Shown in pieces: positions 1 through 9,031 of a DNA stretch of 64,000 nucleotides. The first letter of the stretch is position 1, and every line of letters begins with the position of its first letter. The notes under the pieces are model-generated. The model did no database searches. It worked only from the letters and a program-made list of their open reading frames with translations, and was not told the DNA's origin. Origin of the DNA: Alphaproteobacteria bacterium (GTDB lineage Bacteria; Pseudomonadota; Alphaproteobacteria; MPNO01; UBA2964); assembly GCA_012103315.1 (NCBI GenBank), contig WLWZ01000001.1, positions 310,001-374,000 of the forward strand, read 5' to 3'. The translations under genes were made by a program, and so were the position numbers.

Positions 1-1
1 C

Positions 2-2461
2 TTGGCGGCCAATCTCATCAAGGCAGCAGGCGGTGATCCTGCAAAGGCTATTGGCGCAGTAGATGTCGCCTTAAATAAAATTCCTCAAGTGGCAGGCAGT
101 GGTGCAGGTGACGTCCGTTTATCTTCAGAAATTGGGCGATTGTTTGAACGTGCAGAACAAATCTCCGACAAAGCAGGCGATAGCTATGTGACCGTTGAAC
201 GGCTGTTGTTGGCGCTGGCGATGTCATCTGGCACAGTCGTAGGTGACGTGCTGGCTGATGCAGCCGTTACCCCACAAACTCTCAATGCTGCGATTGAAGA
301 CGTTCGCAAGGGCCGCAAGGCAAACAGCGCGGGTGCCGAAGATAACTTCGATGCGTTGGAAAAATACGCCGTGGATGTCACGGAGCAGGCACGGGACGGG
401 AAACTCGACCCCGTTATTGGCCGCGAAGAGGAAGTGCGACGCACAGTGCAGGTTTTAGCGCGGCGTACCAAAAACAATCCAGTTCTGATCGGCGAACCAG
501 GCGTCGGTAAAACAGCAATCGTCGAGGGGCTCGCGCAGCGGATTGTCAAAGGTGATGTGCCTGAAGGTCTTCGGCGCAAACGACTCATGATGCTCGATCT
601 CGGCGCTCTAATTGCTGGATCGAAATACAGAGGTGAGTTTGAAGAGCGCCTAAAGGCGGTGTTGCAGGAAATCGACGCCTGCAATGGCGAGATCATATTG
701 TTTATCGATGAGTTGCATACCCTTATTGGTGCTGGTGGCGCTGATGGCGCAATGGATGCATCGAATATGTTGAAGCCTGCACTCGCCCGCGGCGAGCTGC
801 ATTGTATCGGTGCAACAACGCTGGATGAGTATCGTAAGCATATCGAGAAAGATGCTGCGCTCGCCAGACGCTTCCAGACCGTATTTGTTGCTGAGCCATC
901 GGTTGAGGATACGATTTCGATCTTGCGTGGCCTTAAGGAAAAGTATGAATTGCATCATGGTGTCCGTATTACTGACGGCGCTATTGTTTCGGCGGCAGCA
1001 CTAGCCAACCGCTATATCACGGATCGATTTTTACCAGATAAGGCGATTGATCTCGTTGATGAGGCTGCGTCGCGTTTGCGGATGGAAGTCGACTCTAAAC
1101 CAGAAGAGATCGATGAACTTGATCGTCGAATCATTCAGCTCAAGATTGAACGCGAAGCCTTAAACAAGGAAGACGATGCGGCGTCGCGGGACAGGCTTGA
1201 AAAGCTGGAATTGGACTTAGTTGAACTTGAGGGCCGGCAGGTGAAACTGACTGGTATTTGGCAGTCAGAGAAAGAAAAGATTGCCGGTTCACAGAAGGTC
1301 AATGAGGCACTTGATCAGGCTAGAAGCGAGCTTGAACGCGCTCAGCGTGATGGCGACCTGGCGCGCGCTGGCGAGCTGATGTACGGCGTCATCCCGGAGC
1401 TCCAACAGCAGATGTCTGAGCCCCAAGACAATGATGAATCTCAGATGTTACGGGAAGAGGTTAAGGATTCTGATATTGCTTCGATTGTCTCGCGTTGGAC
1501 GGGAATTCCTGTCGATAAAATGCTGGAGGGTGAACGCGAGAAACTTCTCAGAATGGAAGATGTCCTGGGAAGTCGCGTGGTTGGTCAGGAGGAAGCTATC
1601 TCCGCGATCAGCAATGCCACGCGACGCGCACGTGCTGGGTTGCAGGACCCTAACCGTCCGATTGGATCGTTTTTGTTTTTGGGCCCGACCGGTGTTGGGA
1701 AAACTGAACTGACGAAGGCTCTGGCGGCATTTTTGTTTGATGATGATAGCGCGATGGTTCGTATCGATATGTCGGAGTTTATGGAGAAACACTCCGTAGC
1801 TCGGCTTATCGGGGCGCCGCCCGGCTATGTTGGTTACGATGAAGGTGGTGCTTTGACCGAAGCGGTTCGCCGCCGACCCTATCAGGTGATCTTGTTTGAT
1901 GAGGTAGAAAAGGCGCATCCAGATGTGTTCAACGTGCTTTTGCAGGTCCTGGATGAGGGTCGCCTGACAGACGGGCAGGGGCGTACGGTCGACTTCCGCA
2001 ATACATTGATCATCCTGACATCCAACCTTGGCAGTGAGATTCTTGCAGCACAAGAAGATGGCGAAGATTCAAATAGTGTACGGGAACAGGTGTTGTCGGT
2101 TGTACGTGGGGCATTCCGTCCTGAGTTTCTCAACCGATTGGATGATATGCTTCTGTTCCATCGGTTGGCGCGCGGACATATGGCGACAATTGTTGATATT
2201 CAGCTGGAACAGCTCAAGGCGATGCTTGAAGATCGGAAAATTATATTGGATCTGGATGCATCTGCTCGAGATTGGCTCGCCGATGAGGGGTATGATCCGG
2301 CTTATGGGGCGCGACCGCTCAAACGGGTAATCCAGAACCACTTGCAAAATCCACTTGCGACGATGTTACTCGAAGGCTCTATCCAGGATGGAGAGAACGT
2401 TCAAGTGGCGGCTGGCAAAGGTGGATTGTTGTTTAATGGCGTTCAGGCGATTGCCGCGTAA
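2..2461 (+). CDS. clpB: ATP-dependent disaggregase ClpB (5' end outside window)
   Basis: Hsp100 chaperone that threads aggregated proteins through a hexameric ring together with DnaK/DnaJ/GrpE in the cytoplasm. The readable 819 residues lack roughly the first 40 of the usual ~860, so the reading frame enters from the left window edge and the first codon here (TTG) is not a real start. Visible are the end of the Clp-N repeat domain (to ~90), NBD1 Walker A GEPGVGKT at 164-171 with FIDELHT Walker B, the coiled-coil M domain (~365-480, rich in E/K/L), NBD2 Walker A GPTGVGKT at 561-568 and the EFMEKHSV and GAPPGYVGY pore segment. It ends in a normal C-terminal small domain. The M domain separates ClpB from ClpA/ClpC. 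The promoter lies outside the window, so heat-shock control cannot be judged. Confidence 0.97.
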   Translation: MAANLIKAAGGDPAKAIGAVDVALNKIPQVAGSGAGDVRLSSEIGRLFERAEQISDKAGDSYVTVERLLLALAMSSGTVVGDVLADAAVTPQTLNAAIEDVRKGRKANSAGAEDNFDALEKYAVDVTEQARDGKLDPVIGREEEVRRTVQVLARRTKNNPVLIGEPGVGKTAIVEGLAQRIVKGDVPEGLRRKRLMMLDLGALIAGSKYRGEFEERLKAVLQEIDACNGEIILFIDELHTLIGAGGADGAMDASNMLKPALARGELHCIGATTLDEYRKHIEKDAALARRFQTVFVAEPSVEDTISILRGLKEKYELHHGVRITDGAIVSAAALANRYITDRFLPDKAIDLVDEAASRLRMEVDSKPEEIDELDRRIIQLKIEREALNKEDDAASRDRLEKLELDLVELEGRQVKLTGIWQSEKEKIAGSQKVNEALDQARSELERAQRDGDLARAGELMYGVIPELQQQMSEPQDNDESQMLREEVKDSDIASIVSRWTGIPVDKMLEGEREKLLRMEDVLGSRVVGQEEAISAISNATRRARAGLQDPNRPIGSFLFLGPTGVGKTELTKALAAFLFDDDSAMVRIDMSEFMEKHSVARLIGAPPGYVGYDEGGALTEAVRRRPYQVILFDEVEKAHPDVFNVLLQVLDEGRLTDGQGRTVDFRNTLIILTSNLGSEILAAQEDGEDSNSVREQVLSVVRGAFRPEFLNRLDDMLLFHRLARGHMATIVDIQLEQLKAMLEDRKIILDLDASARDWLADEGYDPAYGARPLKRVIQNHLQNPLATMLLEGSIQDGENVQVAAGKGGLLFNGVQAIAA

Positions 2462-2546
2462 TAGTTTCACTTCGAGCGATTGTCCACTTTCCTTCGGTCC
2501 GCTATAAGGTGCGTCACGCAAAACGCAGACCTAAGGGAGAGAGATA

Positions 2547-3416
2547 ATGATGAATGTCGGATTTGTGGGCGTCGGCGCGATGGGCAACCATATGGCAGGC
2601 CATGTTTTGAATAGTGGTAAGTTTAAGGACGTGTATGCCTATGACTTAGACAAAGTTGCTGTCAAAAATATGGTGAAAAAAGGGGCCAAAGCGTCAGGGT
2701 CTCTCAAACATCTCGGCGGCATCTGCGACGTTATTATCATTATGGTCGGCTATGACGACCAGGTGCGCCAGGTGGTAACCGATCTAGCCAACAGTAAGCC
2801 TAAAAAGGGTAGTGTTCTCGTTATTACGGCAACCAACCACCCTGATATGATCTTGGAAGCTGCCGCAATCGCCAAGAAGGGCGGACTCAAAGTTGTTGAT
2901 GCGCCGGTTTGTTTTGGCCTCGGCGGTGCGAAAAACGGAACACTCGCCTCTATGGTTGGCGGTTCAAAAACCGCCGTTAAAAAGGCAACACCGGTCCTGG
3001 AATGCTATTCCCGTGCGGTTCACCATCTCGGTGAGCTGGGTTGTGGCGAAATTGGCAAGACGGTGAATAACATGCTGCATTGGGTGCACAGCCTCGCCAA
3101 TCAGGAGGTGCTGCTGTTGGCTAAATGCTACGGCATCGATACGCAGAAAATGCGGGAAACCTTGCTGCAGGCACCGGGCCGTAACGGCACACTTGAAGAG
3201 TGGGATGGCACGCGTTTCACTTGGCATGAGAAAGACATGGATATTGCTATGGACCTTGCACAGGCGCGCGATCTTCCGTTGCCGTTGTTTGGTCAGGTCG
3301 ACCAACTTATCAAGTTCTCCCATTGGAAGCAGATCAAGGAGTTGCTTTATAGCAAGACCATTTCCTTCTTGGGTCGGAAGTTGAAGGCGGCACCCCCTGG
3401 CAAAGCTACTCGGTAA
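2547..3416 (+). CDS. NAD(P)-dependent beta-hydroxyacid dehydrogenase (3-hydroxyisobutyrate dehydrogenase family)
   Basis: A 289-residue cytoplasmic oxidoreductase of the MmsB/GarR family, which oxidises 3-hydroxyisobutyrate, tartronate semialdehyde or similar beta-hydroxyacids with NAD(P). Seen: an N-terminal Rossmann motif GFVGVGAMG at about residues 5-13, the family substrate-binding stretch DAPVCFGLGGAKNGTL near 115, and the catalytic lysine context GEIGKTVNNM with K171 and N175. The length matches the family (~290). The start is the first of two adjacent ATGs, preceded by GGGAGAGAGATA. It follows clpB by 85 nt with no visible terminator. The usual DAPVSGG signature reads DAPVCFG here, so the exact substrate is uncertain. 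Neighbours do not fix it; valine or glycerate metabolism is only a guess. Confidence 0.85.
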   Translation: MMNVGFVGVGAMGNHMAGHVLNSGKFKDVYAYDLDKVAVKNMVKKGAKASGSLKHLGGICDVIIIMVGYDDQVRQVVTDLANSKPKKGSVLVITATNHPDMILEAAAIAKKGGLKVVDAPVCFGLGGAKNGTLASMVGGSKTAVKKATPVLECYSRAVHHLGELGCGEIGKTVNNMLHWVHSLANQEVLLLAKCYGIDTQKMRETLLQAPGRNGTLEEWDGTRFTWHEKDMDIAMDLAQARDLPLPLFGQVDQLIKFSHWKQIKELLYSKTISFLGRKLKAAPPGKATR

Positions 3417-3461
3417 ATTCAAATCTCATTTAGAAAATTGCAACCAGGAAGCTGTCTGGTG

Positions 3462-3473
3462 GAGCGATCGCTC
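3462..3473. promoter_or_regulatory. 12-bp perfect palindrome upstream of the small Ser/Lys-rich gene
   Basis: GAGCGATCGCTC is a perfect 12-bp palindrome 28 nt upstream of the next start codon, in the 85-nt gap between the dehydrogenase and the small gene. It contains the octamer GCGATCGC. It could be an operator or simply chance; no regulator is known for it and no T-tract follows, so it is not a terminator. Confidence 0.3.
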
Positions 3474-3501
3474 GAGAAAATTCTAAGAGGAGTCATTTAA
3501 A

Positions 3502-3927
3502 ATGGCTGACACACCTGCAAAATCATCTTCGACGGATAGCAGTACGGCGAAAGCGTCTGAGAAATCTGCGTCTTCTACGTCGTCCAGTCCGTCTAAGTCG
3601 TCCGGTGAGGGTGGCAAATCCAGCAAGGAATCTGTCGGCGGTTCAAGTGCGGTCCACTATGGATATTTCAGTAATACCAAGACGCCGGAATATCGTTCCG
3701 GCTGGGATGACATCTGGTCGAAAAAGAAAAAGCCGACAAAAAAGCGAGCTCCTACCACGAAGAAACCAGTGACCGTTGAGATAGATTTTTCTGACTTGCC
3801 TGAATCTGCCCGGGAAGCTCTTGCAGATACTGTGCGTGTAGAACTCAAAAAATCTCGAATCAATTATGATAATCGCGCTAAGAAAGGTGATGTTGTCTGG
3901 CAGCTATGTTGCGAAGTGAAGCGCTGA
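3502..3927 (+). CDS. Hypothetical protein with disordered Ser/Lys N-terminus
   Basis: A 141-residue protein I do not recognise. Residues 1-50 are almost only S, T, K, A, E and G and must be disordered. Then comes a short motif region with aromatics (VHYGYFSNTKTPEYRSGWDDIW), a basic linker KKKKPTKKRAPTTKK, and a C-terminal segment from about 90 that alternates charged and hydrophobic residues like a folded alpha/beta domain and ends WQLCCEVKR. There is no signal peptide or membrane segment, so it is probably cytoplasmic; the basic linker could bind nucleic acid or ribosomes, but that is inference. The start ATG follows AAGAGGAG with ordinary spacing. It converges with the downstream membrane-protein gene, the two stops being six bases apart with no terminator hairpin visible. 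Confidence 0.75.
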   Translation: MADTPAKSSSTDSSTAKASEKSASSTSSSPSKSSGEGGKSSKESVGGSSAVHYGYFSNTKTPEYRSGWDDIWSKKKKPTKKRAPTTKKPVTVEIDFSDLPESAREALADTVRVELKKSRINYDNRAKKGDVVWQLCCEVKR

Positions 3928-3933
3928 GATGCT

Positions 3934-5316
3934 CTATGGATTTGCTTTGCCTAGCGTTAGCCCAATTCTGAAATAGAGCCAGACTGCCAGTGCGAGCTGA
4001 AGCAAAGTACCGGTCATCAATGAGAAATTTGACGCAGGATAAACCAACGGGAAAATAATTGCTGCGCCGGTTACAAATTCTACCGAGGACATCTCACGCC
4101 GGTTGAAAATTGCTGATAGGAAGGCCAAGAAAATACCTACGAGAGTCATACCAATTATGACGCCCAGTCGCCCAAAGTTTGCATACATTTCAATGACCCA
4201 GGGAAGATTGATTGAAGTCGTGGTGTTTTCTGGCGCGATCATTTCGTAGCGATGTGCAAATTTTTGGCCGGTCACTTCCTTTGGTTTGTCTCGCCAAACA
4301 ATTCGGGGGATTAGGTTCGTTAGGGTTGGTTTATATGTTTCCCCTCTCCAGTAGGGAACTTTGTCGGGCGTACGCTCGACAACTTTGCTCAATAGAACAT
4401 GTCCTGACAGGCGATGAATTAAAGGTTCAAGGATTGTCACTTCGAAATCTTTTTGCCGGGTCCAGGCTTCTTGAGTCTTCTCAGAAAACACTTTGATCCG
4501 CTCAACAATGCTGAAACTCTTATCTCCGCCATCCCACGTATGTGCTCGATAGCCAGCAACCCCTGGGTAAATTGCTATGACAAAAAGGGCAGGTACGAGG
4601 CCATAAAGCCAAAAAGTACGAAATCCTGTGTAAAACAAAACGACTGCTAAAAAGACGCAAAGCAGAACAACATTTGTCAGTAGGCCAGACAAAAATATCT
4701 GCAACAGAATAATTGGCAGAACGATTAAAAAACAGACGATGGCTTCTGCTCTTGGGAGTCCTCTTTGTCGTATAAGAACAATCATCATGGCTATCGCAAG
4801 CGGCCCGGTGGGTTGTATAAATTGTCCGACAGAAGGAAGGGACTTCAGAGCGGGTATCGCGTGCCACGCTAGATAACCAACGATTAATATCCACAATAGG
4901 AATCGAAGACGTTTTGTGGTTTCGTTCTGTGGCAAGCGAAGGTGCGGAACTCTTTGGTAGAAAAACTTCTCTGAAAGAACGTAGCTTCCAATCATAAGCG
5001 CGACCCCGATTAATACGAGGAATTGCCCTTCAATATTTAGGGCGGCGATCTGGACGCCAAATTTCGGAAGAGGGCGAGGGGTTGGGAAAAAGAAAACCGA
5101 TATCGCGAAAAATACGGCGTAATAGCCCCCCATCAATGCGAGAAAAGGCATCGGGGCCCGGTCTCTGGATCTTATGTAAATAAATGTTGGGACAAGGCAA
5201 ATCCATAGCGTTCCAAGAGCGAGAACAGCGCTGTGGGTACTTACCGCTGGACCGCGGATAAACCATAAGCCGATGCTTACGACGATGCTGACGAGGATCA
5301 GAATTCGGAGAGACAT
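3934..5316 (-). CDS. Polytopic membrane protein, Wzy/O-antigen-polymerase-like
   Basis: A 460-residue integral membrane protein with about ten to twelve hydrophobic segments: two at the N-terminus, a run through residues 80-260, a large soluble loop from ~270 to 370, and three more at the C-terminus. The loop carries LTNLIPRIVWRDKP, which resembles the periplasmic loop of oligosaccharide-repeat-unit polymerases (Wzy-like) that polymerise lipid-linked glycans at the outer face of the inner membrane. Family assignment rests on this topology and loop, not on a diagnostic catalytic motif, so substrate and exact reaction are open. It lies 15 nt downstream of the M23 peptidase gene on the same strand and is probably co-transcribed. 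No other glycan genes (glycosyltransferases, flippase) are in the window, which makes it an isolated polymerase-like gene. Confidence 0.6.
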   Translation of the reverse strand: MSLRILILVSIVVSIGLWFIRGPAVSTHSAVLALGTLWICLVPTFIYIRSRDRAPMPFLALMGGYYAVFFAISVFFFPTPRPLPKFGVQIAALNIEGQFLVLIGVALMIGSYVLSEKFFYQRVPHLRLPQNETTKRLRFLLWILIVGYLAWHAIPALKSLPSVGQFIQPTGPLAIAMMIVLIRQRGLPRAEAIVCFLIVLPIILLQIFLSGLLTNVVLLCVFLAVVLFYTGFRTFWLYGLVPALFVIAIYPGVAGYRAHTWDGGDKSFSIVERIKVFSEKTQEAWTRQKDFEVTILEPLIHRLSGHVLLSKVVERTPDKVPYWRGETYKPTLTNLIPRIVWRDKPKEVTGQKFAHRYEMIAPENTTTSINLPWVIEMYANFGRLGVIIGMTLVGIFLAFLSAIFNRREMSSVEFVTGAAIIFPLVYPASNFSLMTGTLLQLALAVWLYFRIGLTLGKANP

Positions 5317-5331
5317 TCCGGACCACCCAGC

Positions 5332-6675
5332 CTAGCGGCTGGTGACATGGGTAGTCGACGAGTCGTTCGATCTTGCGAGTCGCCTATCTAAACTTCCCCG
5401 TATTTTTGCAAAGTGTCTCAGCTCTTTGCCTTTTAGCTTCCGCCCTGATGGGAGCTTGAGTCGCAAAGGATTTGCTTGTCGTCCATTCACGTGTACTTCG
5501 TAATGAAGGTGTGGCCCGGTGGAACGACCGGTGGATCCGACATAACCGATCACTTGACCCTGCGTCACCCGGCGACCGCGCCTAATGCCGCGTTTAAAAC
5601 TTTTGAGATGGGCGTAAGCAGTTGAATAGCGACCGTTATGCCGTATCCGGATGTATTTTCCGTAGCCACCTTTGCGTCCCGCGTAACTAACTGTGCCATT
5701 TCCAGCGGCGTAAATTGGCGTTCCACGTGGTGCCGCGAAATCGACGCCACGATGCATACGGGTGTAACCTAATATTGGGTGACGCCGGCGGCCATAGCGC
5801 GATGATAGTCTGGCGCCATTGATCGGTGTCTTCATCAGCGCTTTTTGAGCGCTGCGTCCCCTTTCATCGAAATATTCGACACCGTGACGTTTGGATTCGT
5901 ATCGATACAATCTGATTGGTTTGCCGCTTAGAAAAAGCTCTGCGTATAGAATTTTCCCCCAACGCGCGAAATCACCATTTTTTTGGTGAAGCCGTTCGAC
6001 CATGACATCAAATTTATCGTTCTTCTGAATGTCGCGTTGGAAATCAACATCCCAGCTGAGAAGACGGATTAGTTCGACCAAAGTGGATGCGGGCATGCCG
6101 ACCTTGGTGGCAGCAACATATAGGCTGGAGCGAATTGACCCTGAGATGCGAACATCCTTGCGATCCAAAATCTTTTTTATTTTTTTAACCGTAAATCGGC
6201 TGTTTTCTTGGCGACTGACCGAGATGGTTTCTTCCACCGTTGAATCAAAGTGATAGCCGATAAACTCGCCGGTTTTTACACCCCATGAGATCGGTTTCAG
6301 CGTAACGGAGATCTTCTGTCCACGCTTTAGATAACGCGGATGATAGGTCTTGCGCATAGCCCGTATGGCGGAGTGGGCCGATGAGCGATCCGCACCTGCT
6401 TTTACCAGTAATTTCATAAAGGTATCGCCAGGGCCAGCCGTTACGGTTTGGATGATTTCTGGTGGCGGCGGTGGAAGCTGAAAAATAGGTGCCGGGCTGG
6501 TTACGGGTGTTGCGGGCAACCGGGTCGGAACTTCTTTGGTCTGGGTTGCGGCTCGTGATTTTGTCGCCTGGGTTTCCGGTGAGTAAGTGGTTACCCCGAA
6601 CACAAGCAGTAGCACGACCGCGGCAACGCCGACGAGCTGAACAGCAATAGACTTATTACTCTTAAGAAAATTCAA
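5332..6675 (-). CDS. M23 family peptidoglycan metallopeptidase
   Basis: A 447-residue murein endopeptidase of the LytM/M23 type that cleaves peptidoglycan cross-links in the periplasm. One N-terminal hydrophobic segment (~12-29) anchors or exports it. A Pro/Thr-rich linker follows, then a LysM/OapA-like region (PGDTFMKLLVKAGA), and from about 295 the catalytic domain with SSRYGRRRHPILGYTRMHRG, HRGVDFAAPRGTP and HLHYEV, which hold the family's zinc ligands H, D and H. No degenerate positions are seen, so it should be an active enzyme rather than an EnvC/NlpD-type activator. The only plausible start is TTG at 6675: an in-frame stop lies just upstream and there is no nearby ATG. The Wzy-like gene follows after 15 nt. 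Confidence 0.88.
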   Translation of the reverse strand: MNFLKSNKSIAVQLVGVAAVVLLLVFGVTTYSPETQATKSRAATQTKEVPTRLPATPVTSPAPIFQLPPPPPEIIQTVTAGPGDTFMKLLVKAGADRSSAHSAIRAMRKTYHPRYLKRGQKISVTLKPISWGVKTGEFIGYHFDSTVEETISVSRQENSRFTVKKIKKILDRKDVRISGSIRSSLYVAATKVGMPASTLVELIRLLSWDVDFQRDIQKNDKFDVMVERLHQKNGDFARWGKILYAELFLSGKPIRLYRYESKRHGVEYFDERGRSAQKALMKTPINGARLSSRYGRRRHPILGYTRMHRGVDFAAPRGTPIYAAGNGTVSYAGRKGGYGKYIRIRHNGRYSTAYAHLKSFKRGIRRGRRVTQGQVIGYVGSTGRSTGPHLHYEVHVNGRQANPLRLKLPSGRKLKGKELRHFAKIRGSLDRRLARSNDSSTTHVTSR

Positions 6676-6867
6676 TCCCGGATACTCTTCCGACTTTGAC
6701 TATGATGTTTCTACAGTCATTCCCTGCGTCACCAGCGATGGTTAACGCCCGCGGCACGATGCGGGAATGTGATTCGCTTGTCAAGAAAAAGCCCTTTGAA
6801 ACAGGCCGTTTACAGCCATAAATACTGTATAGACGTGTTGACTGGCTAAAGAAACTTGCGGCCTCGG

Positions 6868-6896
6868 TTGACGCCATAGGTGATCGGTAATTTACT
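6868..6896 (+). promoter_or_regulatory. Candidate sigma70-type promoter for the acyl-CoA ligase operon
   Basis: TTGACG at 6868-6873 and TTTACT at 6891-6896 are separated by 17 nt, about 37 nt upstream of the GTG start at 6933. The -35 is close to consensus, the -10 is weak. It lies in the 257-nt divergent region between the M23 peptidase and this operon, which otherwise shows no gene I can support. Confidence 0.3.
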
Positions 6897-6932
6897 GTCA
6901 TAACAATAATAAATGTTTATGAGTGGGGAGCC

Positions 6933-9011
6933 GTGTTTCATTCAGCCGAGCCTTTCTTCCGGCCTAAGACTGTCGCTATTGTTGGCGCATCCGAATCTGG
7001 TGGCGCGGGGTGGCCACGCGCCATTTATCAGAATCTTGAATTCGCAAATTTTCCTGCTGAAGTCTATCTGATTAATCCACGGCGAGAAGAGTTGTGGGGT
7101 CGCAAAGTATACCCAGACTTTGCGTCATTGCCTGAGCAGATTGATCTCGCCCTGACCATTATTCCGGCCGAGTTCATCCCCGATGTATTAAAAGAAGGCA
7201 CGGATAACGGCCTTAAATCGGCGCTGATTTATGCCGCACGATTTGGGGAGGGTGGTGACGACGTTGGCGCTAAACGAGCTGATCAGCTTCGTGACCTTTG
7301 CGATGAGACTGGGCTCGTGGTTTGTGGGCCAAATTGCATGGGGGCGATGTCGTTCCCGTCAAACTCGCTGTTTTACCCGGCAACGCGGATCCGCGGCTTG
7401 CCGGTTGGTTCTACCGGTGTGGTTTTCCAATCGGGTGGAACCTTTATGTTTTGGCTGCAGCGAGCTGCAGAACGTGGCCTCGGCTTTTCCTACGCAGTCT
7501 CCAGCGGCAACGAGCTCAATCTCGATCTCGCCGACTACATAAATTTTTTAGTTGATGATGACGATACCAAGATGATCGCCTGCATGGTCGAAGGCATCCG
7601 GAGACCCGACGCCTTTATCGAAGCGGCGCGACGTGCGCTCGAAGCCAAAAAGCCGGTCGTGATGATCAAGGTCGGTCGCAGTGACGCCGGCAAGGAAGCG
7701 GCGCAAAGTCACACAGGTGCTCTGGCCAGTGACGATACGGTTCTGGAAGCGGTGTGTCATAAATACGGTGTCATTCGCTGTCATTCTCTTGATGAGATGA
7801 TGGAAACTTGCCTGGTGCTCAATCAGCGCCGCTGGCCAAAGGGACCTAACATTGGCATGGCCGGTTTTTCTGGCGGTGGCAAAGGTCTATTCCTGGACTA
7901 TTCAGCGGACGAGGGCGCCGCGATAGGGCGCTTGTCTGATGAGACTGTCGCCCTGATTGATCCGATTATTGATCCTGGCCTCAGTGGACAGAACCCGATT
8001 GATTGCGGCGCCGGCATCGCCTATCGCCAGAAGGACTATAGTAAAGTCTGCAAAATTATGGCCGCCGACGATGGCGTCGACATTATTGCTATGCAGGGAC
8101 AGTTGCCGACGACGGCCGATGACCCGACGGACGCGACGATCTTTTCCAATGTCTTCGACGCGACAGACAAACCCGTGATCGCTTATGTTCGGGTTTCTCA
8201 AAATGTTAGCCCGGCTGGTCTCGCTTTCCAGAACGAGACCAAGGTTCCATTCGTTCAGGGCTTACCCCAGACGGTTCGCGCGCTGCAGGGGCTGGTACGG
8301 TATACCGACGCAATGAATAAGGGCGTGACGCCTTTGCTGGAAGCGGATGGTGATAAAGCTGACCTGGAAGGTGAGGCTTTTGAGACCCTATTGAATGTAA
8401 ATGGTTTAACACCACCAGCGAGTGGGTTTGGGGCAACGCCGGAAGAGGCTGCAAAAGCTGCGGCCAGTATGGGCTTTCCGGTAGTACTCAAGATCGTTTC
8501 GCCGCAAGCTAGCCACAAAACCGAGGTGGGTGGTGTTGCGCTGAATTTGGACGATGAGGTATCGGTGATTGCCGCTGCAGAAGAGATGACGACGCGGCTT
8601 CACGCGGTTGATCCTGACGCAGAGGTCGAAGGATTTTTGGTACAAGAAATGGTGTCAGGCACGGAAGTGATCATTGGCGTTCGCGAAGATCCGCAATTTG
8701 GACCGTTTATGGTCGTGGGACTGGGCGGCATTTTAGTTGAGGCTATGCGTGACGTTTCATTCCGCATGTTGCCAGTTGGCGATGTCGATGCTCGTGAGAT
8801 GCTTGATGAATTGCGCGGTAAAGCAATTCTTGGTGCTTTCCGGGGCTCTGCACCGCGCGATATTGATGCGCTGGTAAAAGCGATGTGTGGCCTGTCCGAG
8901 ATATTTGCCCGACATCGTAATCATCTGGCTGATTTAGAGGTGAACCCAATAATCGTTGGTGCGGAGGGAGAGGGTTTACGCGCCGTCGATGTTCGCCCTG
9001 TCTGGCGTTAA
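6933..9011 (+). CDS. ADP-forming acyl-CoA ligase (acetate--CoA ligase family, fused alpha-beta)
   Basis: A 692-residue fused NDP-forming acyl-CoA synthetase: acid + CoA + ATP gives acyl-CoA + ADP + Pi through a phosphohistidine. Domain order is a CoA-binding Rossmann domain (VAIVGASES, ~1-130), two succinyl-CoA-synthetase-like flavodoxin domains (~145-450) and a C-terminal ATP-grasp domain (~470-690, with KIVSPQASHKTEVGGV and VNPIIV). The family's phosphoryl-carrying His is H260 in QSHTGALAS. Cytoplasmic. The start is GTG, supported by alignment of the N-terminus with the second copy at 11224-13299; the GGGGAG ahead of it is unusually close (2 nt). First gene of an operon with an acyl-CoA dehydrogenase (20 nt on) and a crotonase. 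The acid is unknown; feruloyl-CoA synthetases of some sphingomonads are, as I recall, of this ADP-forming type, which fits the crotonase neighbour. Confidence 0.9.
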   Translation: MFHSAEPFFRPKTVAIVGASESGGAGWPRAIYQNLEFANFPAEVYLINPRREELWGRKVYPDFASLPEQIDLALTIIPAEFIPDVLKEGTDNGLKSALIYAARFGEGGDDVGAKRADQLRDLCDETGLVVCGPNCMGAMSFPSNSLFYPATRIRGLPVGSTGVVFQSGGTFMFWLQRAAERGLGFSYAVSSGNELNLDLADYINFLVDDDDTKMIACMVEGIRRPDAFIEAARRALEAKKPVVMIKVGRSDAGKEAAQSHTGALASDDTVLEAVCHKYGVIRCHSLDEMMETCLVLNQRRWPKGPNIGMAGFSGGGKGLFLDYSADEGAAIGRLSDETVALIDPIIDPGLSGQNPIDCGAGIAYRQKDYSKVCKIMAADDGVDIIAMQGQLPTTADDPTDATIFSNVFDATDKPVIAYVRVSQNVSPAGLAFQNETKVPFVQGLPQTVRALQGLVRYTDAMNKGVTPLLEADGDKADLEGEAFETLLNVNGLTPPASGFGATPEEAAKAAASMGFPVVLKIVSPQASHKTEVGGVALNLDDEVSVIAAAEEMTTRLHAVDPDAEVEGFLVQEMVSGTEVIIGVREDPQFGPFMVVGLGGILVEAMRDVSFRMLPVGDVDAREMLDELRGKAILGAFRGSAPRDIDALVKAMCGLSEIFARHRNHLADLEVNPIIVGAEGEGLRAVDVRPVWR

Positions 9012-9031
9012 TCCGTTTCGGAGAAATTAGT

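Noticed and set aside
1448-2053. 201-codon frame antisense to clpB
   Set aside because: Shadow of the ClpB second nucleotide-binding domain.
6662-6901. 79-codon minus-strand frame upstream of the M23 peptidase
   Set aside because: It overlaps the peptidase start, has no family likeness, and covers the divergent promoter region.
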